DNA of 64,000 nucleotides, from the NCBI GenBank assembly GCA_036495715.1, contig DASXML010000051.1, positions 62,001 to 126,000 of the forward strand. Reading direction: 5' to 3'. How positions within the stretch are numbered: position 1 is the first letter of the stretch; every line of letters begins with the position of its first letter. The stretch is from Scandinavium sp036495715. Lineage in GTDB: Bacteria > Pseudomonadota > Gammaproteobacteria > Enterobacterales > Enterobacteriaceae. Below are positions 52,004-61,014 of this stretch, one piece after another. The translations under genes and the position numbers were made by a program. Below the pieces are notes generated by a model, which saw only the letters and a program-made list of their open reading frames with translations, did no database searches and was not told where the DNA came from.

Positions 52004-52194
52004 ACCCGCCTCTGAATTATTAAATTTTTGTAAACAGACCCAAGGTAACGAAAAACACGAGCAAGGAACAGATCATTATTTTTGGCAGGGAGACAAGGCA
52101 CTTGCGGATAAATTGGGATCTATACAACGCCCGAATCCCATGATAATTGTGAATACTCACAAAAAAATAACAAACTCCATTGTCGGGCAAGAAA

Positions 52195-53388
52195 ATGAAT
52201 TCCTCTGTTAAACGTTCAACCTCAGCGTTGCTGGCGTCGTCGTTGTTGTTAACGATTGGCCGTGGTGCCACGCTGCCATTTATGACCATTTACCTTACGC
52301 GCCAGTACGGCATGAGCGTTGAGGCCATCGGTTATGCGCTGACCATTGCGCTGACTGTCGGCGTGGTGTTCAGCCTTGGCTTTGGCATTCTGGCGGATAA
52401 GTTCGATAAAAAACGCTACATGATCGTGTCGATCCTCGCATTTATTGTCGGGTTTGCGGCGATCCCGCTAATGCATAACGTTACCTTGGTGGTGTTCTTC
52501 TTTTCGCTGATCAACTGTGCATATTCCGTCTTTTCGACGGTGTTAAAAGCCTGGTTTGCTGATGTGTTAAGCGTTGGAGAAAAAGCGCGCATTTTTTCGC
52601 TCAACTACAGCTTTTTGAACATCGGCTGGACCGTTGGCCCGCCGATTGGCACCTGGCTTGTGATGTACAGCCTGCAATTGCCGTTCTGGCTGGCTGCCGT
52701 GTGCGCCGCCTTCCCGCTGGTGTTTATTCAGTTTTACGTGCAGCGCGGCATCGCATCCGGGGAAGAAAAAGTCACCACCGTCTGGCAGCCGTCGGTGCTG
52801 CTGAAAGATAAAGCGCTGTTCTGGTTTACGCTTTCTGGGTTCCTGGCCTCATACGTCGGCGGTTCCTTTGCCACCTGTATCTCACAGTATGTACTGACGG
52901 TGGCCGATGACGCTGATTTCGCAAAGAACGTGGTGTCGGTCGTGTTACCGGTGAATGCCATCGTGGTGGTGAGTCTGCAATATTTTGTTGGCCGTAAAAT
53001 TACCACCAGCAATATTCGCCCGCTGATGATGGTCGGCACGGTGTGTTTCCTGCTGGGTCTGGGCGGTTTTATCTTCTCCGGCGAGAACCTGATTTACTGG
53101 GGTGTAGCCGCGGCGGTGTTTACCCTTGGCGAAATTATCTATGCGCCTGGCGAATATATGCTGATCGACAACATCGCGCCACCGGGCATGAAGGCCAGCT
53201 ATTTCTCCGCACAGGCGTTGGGCTGGCTGGGTGCAGCGGCTAACCCCATGATCACCGGAATTATTCTTTCCTCAATGCCCGCGTGGACGCTGTTTGCCGT
53301 CATGATGCTGACGGTTGTGCTGGCGTGGCTGATGATCCTGCGCGGCATGAGCCTGAAAAGCTGGGACGGTGAATTGAACGCGGCCTGA
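52195..53388 (+). CDS. ydeE: MFS efflux transporter YdeE
   Basis: This 397-residue MFS protein starts at ATG 52195 (MNSSVKRSTSALLASSLLLT), matching the E. coli YdeE start; the frame is open to 52180. It has motif A FGILADKFDKKRYM and 12 predicted helices. YdeE of E. coli exports dipeptides. It is divergent from eamA and convergent with the XRE gene, whose stop lies five bases away. Confidence 0.9.
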   Translation: MNSSVKRSTSALLASSLLLTIGRGATLPFMTIYLTRQYGMSVEAIGYALTIALTVGVVFSLGFGILADKFDKKRYMIVSILAFIVGFAAIPLMHNVTLVVFFFSLINCAYSVFSTVLKAWFADVLSVGEKARIFSLNYSFLNIGWTVGPPIGTWLVMYSLQLPFWLAAVCAAFPLVFIQFYVQRGIASGEEKVTTVWQPSVLLKDKALFWFTLSGFLASYVGGSFATCISQYVLTVADDADFAKNVVSVVLPVNAIVVVSLQYFVGRKITTSNIRPLMMVGTVCFLLGLGGFIFSGENLIYWGVAAAVFTLGEIIYAPGEYMLIDNIAPPGMKASYFSAQALGWLGAAANPMITGIILSSMPAWTLFAVMMLTVVLAWLMILRGMSLKSWDGELNAA

Positions 53389-53392
53389 TAGT

Positions 53393-54244
53393 TTATTCAG
53401 CGCGGGTTGTATCGGCCCCAGCGGTGCTCTCTGCAATCCAGCGCTGAACGTTAACCTGGCTTTCGTCCGTCGCCGGGTTAAACACCATCATCGTCAGATC
53501 CGGCCGTCCTTCTACCGAGAATGTGGAAAACTCCAGCGCAATCGCGCCCATCTGCGGATGATGCAGGTGCTTTAATCCTTCGCCGTGCCCGGCGACATCG
53601 TTATTACGCCAGTATTTCGCAAAATCGGCACTCTGCTGCGATAACTCAGCCACCAGACGATCAATCTCTTCTGACGCCCCCGCACGCGCGGCATCGGCGC
53701 GAAACGCGTTCACAATAAGCCGCGCCACGCCTTCCCAGTCGTCCTGCATGTGCCGGGCTTGCGGGTCAGTGAACAACAAACGCAAAATATTGCGCCGCTC
53801 TGGCGGAAGTTGGGCATAATCTTTTATCACGATGGTCGCCGGACGATTCCACGCCACCACATCCCAGGTGACGGTTTTGATAATCGCCGGGATGGTGAAA
53901 CTGTCGAGCACCCTTTGCAGGCGCGGCGTAATATTATCAGAAGCGCTGAAACGCGTTTCCGGTGGATGACCAAAAGCCAGAATAAACAGGTGATCGCGTT
54001 CAGGTGACGTCAGTCGTAATCCACCGGCGATACGGTCCAACACTTCGCGCGACGGCGCGCCACCACGACCCTGTTCAAGCCAGGTGTACCAGGTCGGACT
54101 GATGCTGGCGAGCTGAGCCACCTCTTCGCGACGCAGTCCCGGCGTGCGGCGACGGCCTGGAATAAAACCAAATGAAGCCGGATCCAGCCCCAGACGACGA
54201 GCGCGTAAAAAATCCCCCAGCGGGTTTTCGGAAAGTAGCGTCAT
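53393..54244 (-). CDS. XRE-family regulator with MmyB-like ligand domain
   Basis: This 283-residue protein has an N-terminal HTH (LGDFLRARRLGLDPASFG, then RRTPGLRREEVAQLASISPTW) and a C-terminal MmyB-like PAS domain (TWDVVAWNRPATIVIKDYAQL). This is the arrangement of MltR-type helix-turn-helix regulators that control a neighbouring oxidoreductase. The divergent epimerase-like gene at 54342 is the probable target. Confidence 0.85.
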   Translation of the reverse strand: MTLLSENPLGDFLRARRLGLDPASFGFIPGRRRTPGLRREEVAQLASISPTWYTWLEQGRGGAPSREVLDRIAGGLRLTSPERDHLFILAFGHPPETRFSASDNITPRLQRVLDSFTIPAIIKTVTWDVVAWNRPATIVIKDYAQLPPERRNILRLLFTDPQARHMQDDWEGVARLIVNAFRADAARAGASEEIDRLVAELSQQSADFAKYWRNNDVAGHGEGLKHLHHPQMGAIALEFSTFSVEGRPDLTMMVFNPATDESQVNVQRWIAESTAGADTTRAE

Positions 54245-54341
54245 AAATAGCCTGTTAGTGTTTATACCCTGATAATGTCACTACTTTAATAGTAAAGGAT
54301 GCAGGCATACGCTGTCGCTGAAATTCATTCAGGAGGTAACT

Positions 54342-55241
54342 ATGCGTATTTTTGTGACCGGATCGACGGGGTTTATTGGCTCGCGAGTGGTATCAAATCT
54401 TCTGGCTGGCGGCCATCAGGTGACGGGCCTCGTTCGCTCTGAGGAAGCCGCATGTAAACTAACGGACGCAGGTGCAACGGCCCAGCACGGCACGCTGGAA
54501 GATCCGCAAAGCTGGCTCTGCGCCATTGAACACTGCGATGCGGTGATCCACACCGCGTTCGACCATGATTTCAGCCGTTTTGTCGCCAACTGTGAAAAGG
54601 ACCGTCGCGTCATCGCCGCTATTGGAGCGGTGCTAAAAGGCAGTCAACGCCCGTTCATCATCACCTCCGGCACCGCCATGGGCGATGACGACAGCGGTCA
54701 GCCCGCCCGCGAACAGAATTACAATCCAGCGCATTCTAACCCGCGCGTCGCGTCAGAGCGTGAAGGAAATAGTCTGCTGGAATCAGGCATTGACGTGCGC
54801 GTCGTGCGTTTGCCACAGGTGCATAACACCGAACGTCAGGGATTGATCAGTTATTACATTCCGCAGGCGAAAGAAAAAAGCGTAGCAGCGTATATCAATG
54901 AAGGCCAGAACGCGTGGTGTGCGGCGCACGTTGACGACGTTGCCAGGCTGTATGTGAAAGTACTGGAACATGGTGAGTCGGGTAAGCGCTATCACGCAGT
55001 CGCCGAAGAAAGCATTTCATCGCGGCAGATTGCCGATGCTGTTGCTGCGGGGCTTGGCGTTTCCACCGCGTCACTGAAACCCGAGCAGGCCGCAGACCAT
55101 TTTGGCTGGTTCGCCGCCTTCGCGAGCATGGATTTACGCGCGAGTGGTGAATGGACACGCCAGCAACTGAACTGGCAACCGACCGGGCCTGGTTTACTCG
55201 ATGATTTACGCAATATGGATTATTCCGTTTTGGCGCAGTAA
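54342..55241 (+). CDS. extended-SDR epimerase/dehydratase-like protein
   Basis: This 299-residue protein has the N-terminal nucleotide motif TGSTGFIGSRVV (residues 6-17), DAVIHTAFDHDF and a C-terminal substrate domain. The classic YxxxK catalytic pair is not clear: the expected region reads PRVASEREGN, so it may be a reductase or a non-catalytic binding protein of the atypical SDR group. It is divergent from the XRE regulator and followed by a BIME. Confidence 0.8.
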   Translation: MRIFVTGSTGFIGSRVVSNLLAGGHQVTGLVRSEEAACKLTDAGATAQHGTLEDPQSWLCAIEHCDAVIHTAFDHDFSRFVANCEKDRRVIAAIGAVLKGSQRPFIITSGTAMGDDDSGQPAREQNYNPAHSNPRVASEREGNSLLESGIDVRVVRLPQVHNTERQGLISYYIPQAKEKSVAAYINEGQNAWCAAHVDDVARLYVKVLEHGESGKRYHAVAEESISSRQIADAVAAGLGVSTASLKPEQAADHFGWFAAFASMDLRASGEWTRQQLNWQPTGPGLLDDLRNMDYSVLAQ

Positions 55242-55247
55242 CAGTCG

Positions 55248-55345
55248 TGCCCGGCGGCGCACGCTTGCCGGGCCTACAAAAGCACCCAATGTAGGTCCGC
55301 GTAAAACAATCCGTAGGCTCGGTAAGCGTTAGCGCCACCGGGCAA
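55248..55345. repeat. BIME: REP units between SDR and urtE
   Basis: TGCCCGGCGGCGCACGCTTG with CCGGGCCTAC (55248-55277), a partial unit at 55291 and CCGTAGGCTCGGTAAGCG with CCACCGGGCA (55312-55345) form a REP cluster between two convergent genes. Confidence 0.75.
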
Positions 55346-55353
55346 AAAGGATC

Positions 55354-56052
55354 CTAAATCGTCACCATTCCACGTACGCCATCCGCTTCCATACTTTCGC
55401 CGCGCCCTTGCTGGACAATCGTTCCACGCGACATCACCAGATACTGATCCGCCAGCTCTGCTGCGAAATCATAAAATTGTTCTACCAGCAGGATCGCCAT
55501 ATCGCCGCGCCGCGCGAGTTGGCGGATGACTTCGCCAATCTCTTTAATCACCGACGGCTGAATGCCTTCTGTCGGTTCATCCAGAATCAGCAGTTGAGGA
55601 CGACTCGCCAGCGCGCGGCCAATCGCCAACTGCTGCTGCTGCCCGCCGGAAAGGTCACCTCCCCGCCGCTGTTTCATCGCCCGCAACACCGGAAACAGTT
55701 GGTAAATTTCCTCCGGGACTACGCGCGCCTCATGCGCAGAAAAACGTGACATGCCGAGCAGCAAATTTTCTTCCACCGTCAAACGCGGAAAAATCTCACG
55801 TCCTTGCGGCACATAGGCGATGCCCGCCTGTACACGCTGATGCGGTTTACGGTGCGTAATGACATTTTCCTGCCAGCTCACGCGGCCACTTTTCGCCGGA
55901 ATAAGTCCCATCAGGCATTTCAGCAGCGTGGTTTTGCCCGCACCGTTACGGCCCAACAGACAGGTAATTTCCCCCGGCTGCGCGTTAAAGCTCACGCCGC
56001 GCAGAATGTGGCTGCCGCTGTAATATTGATGCAGTTCCTGAACCTGTAACAT
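55354..56052 (-). CDS. urtE: urea ABC transporter ATPase UrtE
   Basis: This 232-residue ABC ATPase of the LivF type has Walker A GRNGAGKTT, signature LSGGQQQQ and Walker B LLILDEPTEGIQP. It ends the urtABCDE operon nine bases after urtD. It and UrtD form the motor for import of urea and short amides across the inner membrane. Confidence 0.9.
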   Translation of the reverse strand: MLQVQELHQYYSGSHILRGVSFNAQPGEITCLLGRNGAGKTTLLKCLMGLIPAKSGRVSWQENVITHRKPHQRVQAGIAYVPQGREIFPRLTVEENLLLGMSRFSAHEARVVPEEIYQLFPVLRAMKQRRGGDLSGGQQQQLAIGRALASRPQLLILDEPTEGIQPSVIKEIGEVIRQLARRGDMAILLVEQFYDFAAELADQYLVMSRGTIVQQGRGESMEADGVRGMVTI

Positions 56053-56061
56053 CGTTGCTCC

Positions 56062-56859
56062 TTAGCGCCCGAGATAAACGTCAATCACCTGCTCGTTGGC
56101 CTGCACTTCGCGCAGCGAACCTTCCGCCAGCACCTGGCCCTGATGCAGTACCGTCACGCGGTCGGCGATGGTTTCGACAAAGCCCATATCGTGTTCCACC
56201 ACCATTAAAGAATGCCGCCCGGAAAGCGTGCGAAACAGCTCAGCGGTGTATTCGGTTTCGGCGTCAGTCATGCCCGCCGCCGGTTCGTCGAGCAACAGCA
56301 AATGGGGTTCTTGCACCAACAACATGCCGATTTCGAGAAACTGTTTTTGACCGTGGGATAGCATTCCCGCGCGGCGGGCGCGTTCGCCCTCAAGCCGCAG
56401 CAATTGCAGCACTTCATCGATCCTGTCCTGCTGCTCGCCGGAAATTTTTGCCCGCAGACTGGCCCACACTGATTTATCACCCCGCATCGCCAGTTCGAGA
56501 TTCTCTGCCACCGTCAGCGCTTCAAACACCGTCGGCTTCTGGAATTTACGCCCGATGCCCTGCCGCGCAATGGCAATCGGATCCAGCGCGGTAAGATCGA
56601 CCGACTGATCGTAAATCGCCCTGCCGCTCTGTGGCCGCGTTTTGCCGGTGATCACATCCATCAGCGTGGTTTTTCCCGCGCCGTTCGGGCCAATCACGCA
56701 GCGCAGTTCGCCCACGCCAATATTCAGCGACAGATCCGTTAACGCCTGAAATCCGTCGAAATTGACGTTGATGTTTTCTAATTGCAAAACCGGGTCGGTT
56801 TGCTCGCGATAGCGATCGCCCGGCAACTGCCGGGTAAAAAGCCCTTCATCGGGTTGCAT
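56062..56859 (-). CDS. urtD: urea ABC transporter ATPase UrtD
   Basis: This 265-residue ABC ATPase of the LivG type has Walker A GPNGAGKTT, GRKFQKPTVFEALTV, signature LSHGQKQ and Walker B LLLDEPAAGMTDAE. The N-terminal 25 residues before VLQLENINVNF are an extension common in UrtD. Start overlaps the urtC stop by one base. Confidence 0.9.
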   Translation of the reverse strand: MQPDEGLFTRQLPGDRYREQTDPVLQLENINVNFDGFQALTDLSLNIGVGELRCVIGPNGAGKTTLMDVITGKTRPQSGRAIYDQSVDLTALDPIAIARQGIGRKFQKPTVFEALTVAENLELAMRGDKSVWASLRAKISGEQQDRIDEVLQLLRLEGERARRAGMLSHGQKQFLEIGMLLVQEPHLLLLDEPAAGMTDAETEYTAELFRTLSGRHSLMVVEHDMGFVETIADRVTVLHQGQVLAEGSLREVQANEQVIDVYLGR

Positions 56860-57932
56860 TATTTGTCTCCTTTACGCAACAGGCCAATCACGCCACGCGG
56901 CAGGAACAGCGTCACAACGATGAAAATCAGGCCGAGGAACAATTGCCAGTACTCCGGCATGGCGACGGTGAAGACGCTTTTGGCACCATTGACCAGCGCC
57001 GCGCCTAAAATCGGCCCGACCAGCGTGCCACGCCCACCGAGTGCGACCCAGATAGCGGCTTCAATTGAGTTCGTTGGCGACATTTCACCGGGGTTGATGA
57101 TCCCGACCTGCGGCACATACAGCGCGCCTGCCAGCCCGCACAGCACGGCGGAAAGCGTCCACACCAGCAGTTTGAACCCGCGTGGATCGTAGCCACAGAA
57201 CATTAGCCGATTTTCTGCATCACGCACCGCCGTCAGAATGCGACCGAATTTACTGCGCGCCAGCGCATAACCGATCGCCAGCGTCGCCAGCAACAGCAGC
57301 ACCGTCGCCAGAAACAGCGCCGCTCGCGTGCTCGTCGCGGTGACGGGGAAGCCGAGAAGTGTGGTAAATCCGGTGAAACCGTTATTGCCACCAAATCCCG
57401 TTTCATTGCGGAAAAACAGCAACATGCCGGCATAGGTCAGCGCCTGAGTCATTATCGAGAAATAGACGCCTTTGATTTTCGAGCGGAAAGCAAACCAGCC
57501 GAAAAGCAGCGCCAACAGGCCCGGCACCAACATGACCAACAGCATGGCCCAGGCAAAATGCTGCGTTCCCCACCAAAACCACGGCAATTCATTCCACGAT
57601 AAAAATGACATAAATGCCGGTAAACCGTCGCCCGCGGCCTGTCGCATCAGGTACATGCCCATCGCATAGCCGCCGAGCGCAAAGAATAAACCGTGCCCGA
57701 GCGACAGCATTCCGGCGTAGCCCCATACGAGATCGAGCGCTACGGCGACCACCGCATAACACAGAATTTTGCCGACCAGCGTCAGCGTCCAGGTAGAAAC
57801 CGCCAGCGGATGTGTTGCAGGCAACAGCGCCAGAAACGGAATAATCAACAGCGCCAGCACCAGCACTCCGCCAATCCAGCGCAGCGGTCGCGGTGCCCGG
57901 CGGGCAAGCGTAAGCGTTAATGGCTGGCTCAT
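56859..57932 (-). CDS. urtC: urea ABC transporter permease UrtC
   Basis: This 357-residue LivM-type permease has about nine membrane helices and the pattern YAGMLSLGHGLFFALGGYAMG and AGALYVPQVGIINPGEMSP. It overlaps urtB and urtD by one base each, showing translational coupling. Confidence 0.9.
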   Translation of the reverse strand: MSQPLTLTLARRAPRPLRWIGGVLVLALLIIPFLALLPATHPLAVSTWTLTLVGKILCYAVVAVALDLVWGYAGMLSLGHGLFFALGGYAMGMYLMRQAAGDGLPAFMSFLSWNELPWFWWGTQHFAWAMLLVMLVPGLLALLFGWFAFRSKIKGVYFSIMTQALTYAGMLLFFRNETGFGGNNGFTGFTTLLGFPVTATSTRAALFLATVLLLLATLAIGYALARSKFGRILTAVRDAENRLMFCGYDPRGFKLLVWTLSAVLCGLAGALYVPQVGIINPGEMSPTNSIEAAIWVALGGRGTLVGPILGAALVNGAKSVFTVAMPEYWQLFLGLIFIVVTLFLPRGVIGLLRKGDK

Positions 57933-59506
57933 CAGTCAATGACCCTCCCTTTTAGCGCAAACAGCCCCTGCGGACGCTTCTGAATAAACAGAATGATCAG
58001 CACCAGAATCAAAATTTTGCCCAGTACCGCACCCATTTGAGGTTCGAGGATTTTGTTGAAAATCCCCAGACCAAACGCCGCCGCCACGCTACCGGCCAGT
58101 TGGCCAACACCGCCGAGCACCACCACCAGGAAAGAGTCGATAATGTAGCCCTGACCGAGTTCCGGCCCGACGTTGCCCAACTGCGACAGCGCCACGCCGC
58201 CCAGCCCGGCGATGCCAGAACCTAAGCCAAACGCCAGCATATCCACGCGTCCGGTCGGCACGCCGCAGCAGGCCGCCATCGCGCGGTTTTGCGTTACGGC
58301 GCGCACGCGCAGCCCAAGCCGCGTTTTGTTGAGCAAAAACCAGGTGAAGAACAGCACCAACAGCACAAAGCCAATCACCACAATGCGATTCCACGGCAAA
58401 ATGAGATTCGGCAGCACCTGAATGCCCCCCGACAGCCAGCCAGGGTTCGCCACTTCCACGTTCTGCGCGCCAAACAGCATCCGTACCAATTGGATAAGCA
58501 TCAGGCTGATACCCCACGTCGCCAGCAGCGTTTCCAGTGGACGACCGTACAGATGGCGAATGATCATGCGTTCAAGTAGCATGCCAATCCCGCCGGTCAC
58601 ACAGAATGCCACCGGCAGCGCCAGCAGCGGATAAAACGCCAGCCACTGCAGGGCAAACTGGCTCATCGCCTGTTGCACCAGCCAGGTGCTGTACGCGCCG
58701 AGCATCAACATTTCCCCGTGCGCCATGTTAATCACGCCGAGCAGACCGTAGGTGATCGCCAGCCCTAACGCCGCCAGCAGCAGCACCGAGCCGAGTGAAA
58801 TACCCATAAATGCCTGGCCGAGAATGTCGCCCCAGAACAGGCGATGCTGAATGTGTTTCAGGCTTTCCGCTGCCGCCGCGCGCACGCCTGCATCCGGCTC
58901 ATGCTGTGCATCGGTGAAGGGCATTAAGCGCGACGGGGTTTCCGGGTCAGACGAATGTCCAAGCCGCGTCATTGCCTGCTTGCGCACCGCCGCATTCGGG
59001 CTGGTCAGTTGCAAATTCGCCAGCGCGATTTCCAACTGTTGTTTCACGCCGTCGTCGGTTTCAACGTTGAGGCGTTTTTCCAGCATCGGCACCACATCGG
59101 CCGCCGCATCGCGCTGTAATGTTTTTGCCGCCGCCAGTCTTTGCGTGACACTGTCACTGACCAATTGATGCGTCGCCAACGCGCCCGCCACCAGATTGCG
59201 CAGGCGGTTGGTCAATCGAACGGGTTTAAGGTCGCCGTCCGGTTGTGTCACTGCGCCCAACGCTTGCGGCTGCCCGTTAACGACATTAAACGCATGATGC
59301 GCGTTGTCGCTGCGCAGCGTTTCTGCTGTCAGCGCCTGCAATAAAGGCAAACGCTGTGGCTGAGGATCGGCGGCCCACTTCTCCAGCAGAGCCGACTGCT
59401 GGCTGCGCGTCGCCGCCACGAAATCATCCGCGTCCGACGCCTGTGCCATCCATGGCAGCAGGGTTATCAGCAGGAACAGACCTGTCAGGCGTAGAACGTT
59501 GATCAT
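57932..59506 (-). CDS. urtB: urea ABC transporter permease UrtB
   Basis: This 524-residue protein has a signal peptide, a periplasmic N-terminal helical (HEAT-like) domain of about 210 residues (SQQSALLEKWAADPQPQRLP) typical of UrtB, and a LivH-type permease domain with NMAHGEMLMLGAYSTW and GLGGVALSQLGNVGPELG. The long N-terminal domain separates UrtB from amino-acid LivH proteins and supports the urea assignment. Confidence 0.9.
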   Translation of the reverse strand: MINVLRLTGLFLLITLLPWMAQASDADDFVAATRSQQSALLEKWAADPQPQRLPLLQALTAETLRSDNAHHAFNVVNGQPQALGAVTQPDGDLKPVRLTNRLRNLVAGALATHQLVSDSVTQRLAAAKTLQRDAAADVVPMLEKRLNVETDDGVKQQLEIALANLQLTSPNAAVRKQAMTRLGHSSDPETPSRLMPFTDAQHEPDAGVRAAAAESLKHIQHRLFWGDILGQAFMGISLGSVLLLAALGLAITYGLLGVINMAHGEMLMLGAYSTWLVQQAMSQFALQWLAFYPLLALPVAFCVTGGIGMLLERMIIRHLYGRPLETLLATWGISLMLIQLVRMLFGAQNVEVANPGWLSGGIQVLPNLILPWNRIVVIGFVLLVLFFTWFLLNKTRLGLRVRAVTQNRAMAACCGVPTGRVDMLAFGLGSGIAGLGGVALSQLGNVGPELGQGYIIDSFLVVVLGGVGQLAGSVAAAFGLGIFNKILEPQMGAVLGKILILVLIILFIQKRPQGLFALKGRVID

Positions 59507-59538
59507 CGCGTCTCCCTGGATTTTCCGTTGGTGAGGAA

Positions 59539-60810
59539 TCAGTTACTGGCCGTTTTCATTGGCTGATCGGGCTTTTTGTCATTGCCCGCGATATACGGAC
59601 TCCACGGCTGCGCGCGCACCGGTTTGTCGGTCTGCCACACCACGTTGAACTGACCATTGCTTTCGATTTCGCCGATCATCACTGGTTTATGCAGATGGTG
59701 GTTGGTGGCATCCATGGTTAACGTAAAGCCAGACGGTGCTTTGAAGGACTGACCCGCCATCGCCGCACGCACTTTGTCGACATCCGTGGTGCCTGCTTTT
59801 TCCACCGCCTGCGCCCACATATGGATGCCCACATAAGTGGCTTCCATCGGATCGTTGGTCACGACGGTATCGGCATTTGGCAGTTTGTGGGCTTTGGCAT
59901 AGGCGCGGTAATCGGCGACAAAACTCTGGTTGGTTGGGTTATCAATCGACTCGAAGTAGTTCCACGCCGCGAGGTTACCGACCAGCGGTTTGGTATCAAT
60001 CCCGCGCAGTTCCTCTTCTCCGACGGAGAACGCCACTACCGGCACATCGGTGGCTTTCACGCCCTGATTAGCCAGCTCTTTGTAGAATGGGACGTTGGAA
60101 TCGCCGTTGATGGTTGAGACCACCGCGGTTTTACCGCCTGCGGAGAATTTCTTAATGTTGGCAACGATAGTCTGGTAATCGCTGTAGCCAAACGGCGTGT
60201 AGACCTCTTCAATGTCTTTGTCCTGCACGCCTTTGGAATGCAGATAAGCACGCAGAATTTTGTTGGTGGTGCGCGGATACACGTAATCGGTGCCGAGCAG
60301 GAAGAAGCGTTTCGCGCTGCCGCCATCTTCACTCATCAGGTATTGCACCGCAGGAATAGCCTGCTGGTTCGGTGCTGCACCGGTATAGAACACGTTCGGC
60401 GACATCTCTTCGCCTTCGTATTGCACCGGATAGAACAGCAGACCGTTCAGTTCCTCAAACACCGGTAGCACCGATTTACGCGATACCGACGTCCAACAGC
60501 CAAACACCACCGCGACGTTGTCCTGCGTCAGCAGCTGCCGCGCCTTTTCGGCAAACAGCGGCCAGTTCGACGCCGGATCGACCACCACCGGCTCCAGTTT
60601 TTTACCGAGCACGCCGCCCTTGGCGTTGATCTCGTCGATGGTCATCAGCGCCACGTCTTTCAGCGGCGTTTCAGATATCGCCATCGTTCCGGACAGCGAA
60701 TGCATAATCCCGACTTTGATGGTGTCAGCGGCATACACGCTAACGCTGAAACCGAGGGCAATCGTAGAGGCAGAGAGAGCAAAAGCTTTGAGCAAAGTTC
60801 GACGGCGCAT
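59539..60810 (-). CDS. urtA: urea ABC transporter substrate-binding protein UrtA
   Basis: This 423-residue periplasmic protein has a signal with a twin-Arg-like motif (RRTLLKA) and cleavage near VYA. It carries the Peripla_BP_5/UrtA pattern VGIMHSLSGTMAISETPLKD, VFGCWTSVSRKSVLPVFEE and LFYPVQYEGEE. AGGAGTGA precedes ATG 60810. It captures urea or short-chain amides for UrtBCDE. No urease genes lie in the window, so the fate of the urea is not visible here. Confidence 0.92.
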   Translation of the reverse strand: MRRRTLLKAFALSASTIALGFSVSVYAADTIKVGIMHSLSGTMAISETPLKDVALMTIDEINAKGGVLGKKLEPVVVDPASNWPLFAEKARQLLTQDNVAVVFGCWTSVSRKSVLPVFEELNGLLFYPVQYEGEEMSPNVFYTGAAPNQQAIPAVQYLMSEDGGSAKRFFLLGTDYVYPRTTNKILRAYLHSKGVQDKDIEEVYTPFGYSDYQTIVANIKKFSAGGKTAVVSTINGDSNVPFYKELANQGVKATDVPVVAFSVGEEELRGIDTKPLVGNLAAWNYFESIDNPTNQSFVADYRAYAKAHKLPNADTVVTNDPMEATYVGIHMWAQAVEKAGTTDVDKVRAAMAGQSFKAPSGFTLTMDATNHHLHKPVMIGEIESNGQFNVVWQTDKPVRAQPWSPYIAGNDKKPDQPMKTASN

Positions 60811-60964
60811 GATTCACTCCTGAAAAAGACAGCAACAAGGATTAAGAACATCGGTGTAGTCATCAGGAGTAAGGCAAGAATGATGCCAGAGTGGAAAAAG
60901 AGAGTGAAAACAGATGGCTGTACGGGCGGGATAACACTTTTGTTGCAGAGTGAAACTGTGAATT

Positions 60965-61008
60965 CAGGGCAGCGTTGCTTTAAAAGAGTGCAACGCTGCC
61001 CTGTTTTT
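60965..61008. terminator. 14-bp hairpin with T run on the plus side
   Basis: CAGGGCAGCGTTGC and GCAACGCTGCCCTG are perfect arms around 11 bases, followed by TTTTT reading rightwards. It follows the stop of the leftward MetE-like gene, but the T run is oriented for a plus-strand transcript. It may act in both directions or end an RNA antisense to the urtA leader. Confidence 0.65.
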
Positions 61009-61014
61009 ACAACA

